Source: Apostichopus japonicus
Lineage: Eukaryota > Echinodermata > Holothuroidea > Aspidochirotida > Stichopodidae
Length of the DNA: 64,000 bases
Direction: 5' to 3'
Assembly (NCBI RefSeq): GCF_037975245.1
Contig: NC_092572.1
Location: 32,585,989-32,649,988, forward strand
Part shown: in pieces, positions 62,521-64,000 of the stretch
Layout of the letters: every line of letters begins with the position of its first letter
Numbering within the stretch: position 1 is the stretch's first letter
The notes under the pieces: model-generated
The model's database searches: none
Seen by the model: only the letters and a program-made list of their open reading frames with translations
What the model was told of the DNA's origin: nothing
Position numbers and translations under genes: made by a program

Positions 62521-64000
62521 TACATACAGTACAGGGCTAATCAATTCCAAAATCGTCTGAAATTTCTTGCATTATAAAAAACTGTGTAGACCTCCAATAG
62601 AAGCATAATTGAGTTGACTGCATAGAAACATCTCCTTAGAGCACACTTATTGCTATTTTGTGGCAATATCAATAAATTTAGAGAAAAAATGAGAAGAAAA
62701 TTTTAATAGGACTGAACTAGCAAAACCTCTCATAGCAACACATACATACAGTACAGGGCGAATAATTTTCAAAATCCTCTGAATTTCTTGCATTATAAAA
62801 ACTGTGTAGACCTCCAATAGAAACATATTTGGGCTCGGTGCATACGAACATCTCCTAAGAGCACAGTTATTGCTATTTTGTGGCAATATGAATGAATTTC
62901 AAGCAAAAAAGAGAAGAAAAATTTTAATAGGATTAAAGTAGCAAAACTTCTCAAAGCAATAACACACATACAATACAGGGCTAATCAATTCCAAAATCGT
63001 CTGAAATTTCTTGCATTATGAAAACTGTGTAGACCTCCAATAGAAACGTACAGTATTTGGGTCCGGTGCATACGAACATCTTCTAAGAGCACACTTATTG
63101 CTATTTTAAGGCAACATCAATAAATTTAGAGAAAAAATGAGAAGAAAATTTTACTAGGATTGAAGTAGCAAAACCTCTCATAGCAATGACATACATACAG
63201 TACAGGGCAAATAATTTTCAAAATCCTCTAAAATTTCTTGCATTATAAAAACTGTGTAGACCTCCAATAGAAACATATTTGGGTCCGGTGCATAAGAACA
63301 TCTTCTAAGAGCACACTTATTGCTATTTTAAGGCAATATGAATGAATTTAGAGCAAAAATGAGAAGAAAATTTGAATAGGATTGAAGTAGCAAAACCTCT
63401 CATAGCAATGACATACATACAGTACAGGGCTAATCAATTCCAAAATCGTCTGAAATTTCTTGCATTATAAAAAAAACTGTGTAGACCTCCAATAGAAACA
63501 GAGGTAGATTTGCTGCATACGAACATCTCCTAAGAGCACACTTATTGCTATTTTAAGGCAATATGAATAAATTTAGAGAAAAAATGAGAAGAAAATTTTA
63601 ATAGGACTGAAGTAGCAAAACCTCTCATAGCAACACACATACATACAGTACAGGGCGAATAATTTTCAAAATCCTCTGAAATTTCTTGCATTATAAAAAG
63701 CTGTGTAGACCTCCAATAGAAACATATTTGGGTTCGGTGCATACGAACATCTCCTAAGAGCACAGTTATTGCTATTTTGTGGCAATATAAATGAATTTAG
63801 AGCAAAAATGAGAAGAAAATTTTAATAGGATTGAAGAAGCAAAACTTCTCAAAGCAATGACATACATACAGTACAGGGCTAATAAATTCCAAAATCGTCT
63901 GAAATTTCTTGCATTATGAAAACTGTGTAGACCTCCAATAGAAACGTACAGTATTTGGATCCGGTGCATACGAACATCTTCTAAGAGCACACTTATTGCT
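62521..64000. repeat. 222-bp satellite array, right part
   Basis: About 6.6 more units of the same satellite, running off the right window edge. Two unit types alternate irregularly: one with GGGCTAATCAATTCC and one with GGGCGAATAATTTTC, as in the left part. Short minus-strand frames beginning MLLGDVRMHRTQICFYW recur once per unit and are repeat artefacts. Confidence 0.95.

Overview
The window looks like nuclear DNA of a marine invertebrate deuterostome, most likely an echinoderm (inference only). The pointers are AT-rich DNA with introns and GT/AG splice sites, Tx1/L1-like and CR1/L2-like LINEs, many hAT-type elements, a tRNA-like element inside a TA microsatellite, and frequent TAGGCCTA words of the kind common in echinoderm and hemichordate DNA. 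No prokaryotic gene organisation is present. Nearly all long open frames are transposon genes or tandem-repeat artefacts.

Layout. 1-806: 178-bp satellite. 822-4081 (minus): a transposase-like gene with a cysteine-rich N-terminal half and a DDE-like half carrying CCGQNKN, one frameshift, and a likely start codon on a separate upstream exon. 4770-28712: one very large 22-bp minisatellite (about 14 kb of repeat) split by two LINE insertions. The first LINE is Tx1/L1-like on the minus strand (8401-14544) and itself carries a 919-bp long-inverted-repeat element (12187-13105) in its endonuclease. The second is CR1/L2-like on the plus strand (15004-18775). Both LINEs are broken by frameshifts or stops.

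28713-31812 is non-coding, with a degenerate repeat at 30540-31160. 31815-37075 is a 5.26-kb unit bounded by inverted CACTCTAAAAAC termini with TA flanks. It has AGTGCT/AGCACT clusters at both ends and a decayed spliced gene (33253-35628) encoding a conserved metazoan protein of unknown function. 37078-47340 is mostly unrecognised. It includes two related hairpin-forming repeats, promoter-like CRE/CCAAT clusters, a TA microsatellite around a tRNA-like sequence, and a 5'-truncated LINE end (46776-47281).

47349-52076 holds four hAT-like elements, three nested one inside the next. Each has its own terminal repeat and an 8-bp target duplication, and all share a roughly 95-bp internal module. 53088-58565 holds a likely host gene: a short exon with the start codon, then a terminal exon encoding a beta-propeller-like protein. 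A degenerate roughly 150-bp tandem repeat lies in its intron. 58704-64000 is a roughly 222-bp satellite interrupted by a 3.08-kb almost perfect palindrome (59441-62520).

The main message is repeat architecture: tandem arrays acting as landing sites for nested transposons, one transposon-like unit carrying an uncharacterised protein family, and only one probably intact host gene. All gene-family assignments are from reading motifs; no database search was possible.
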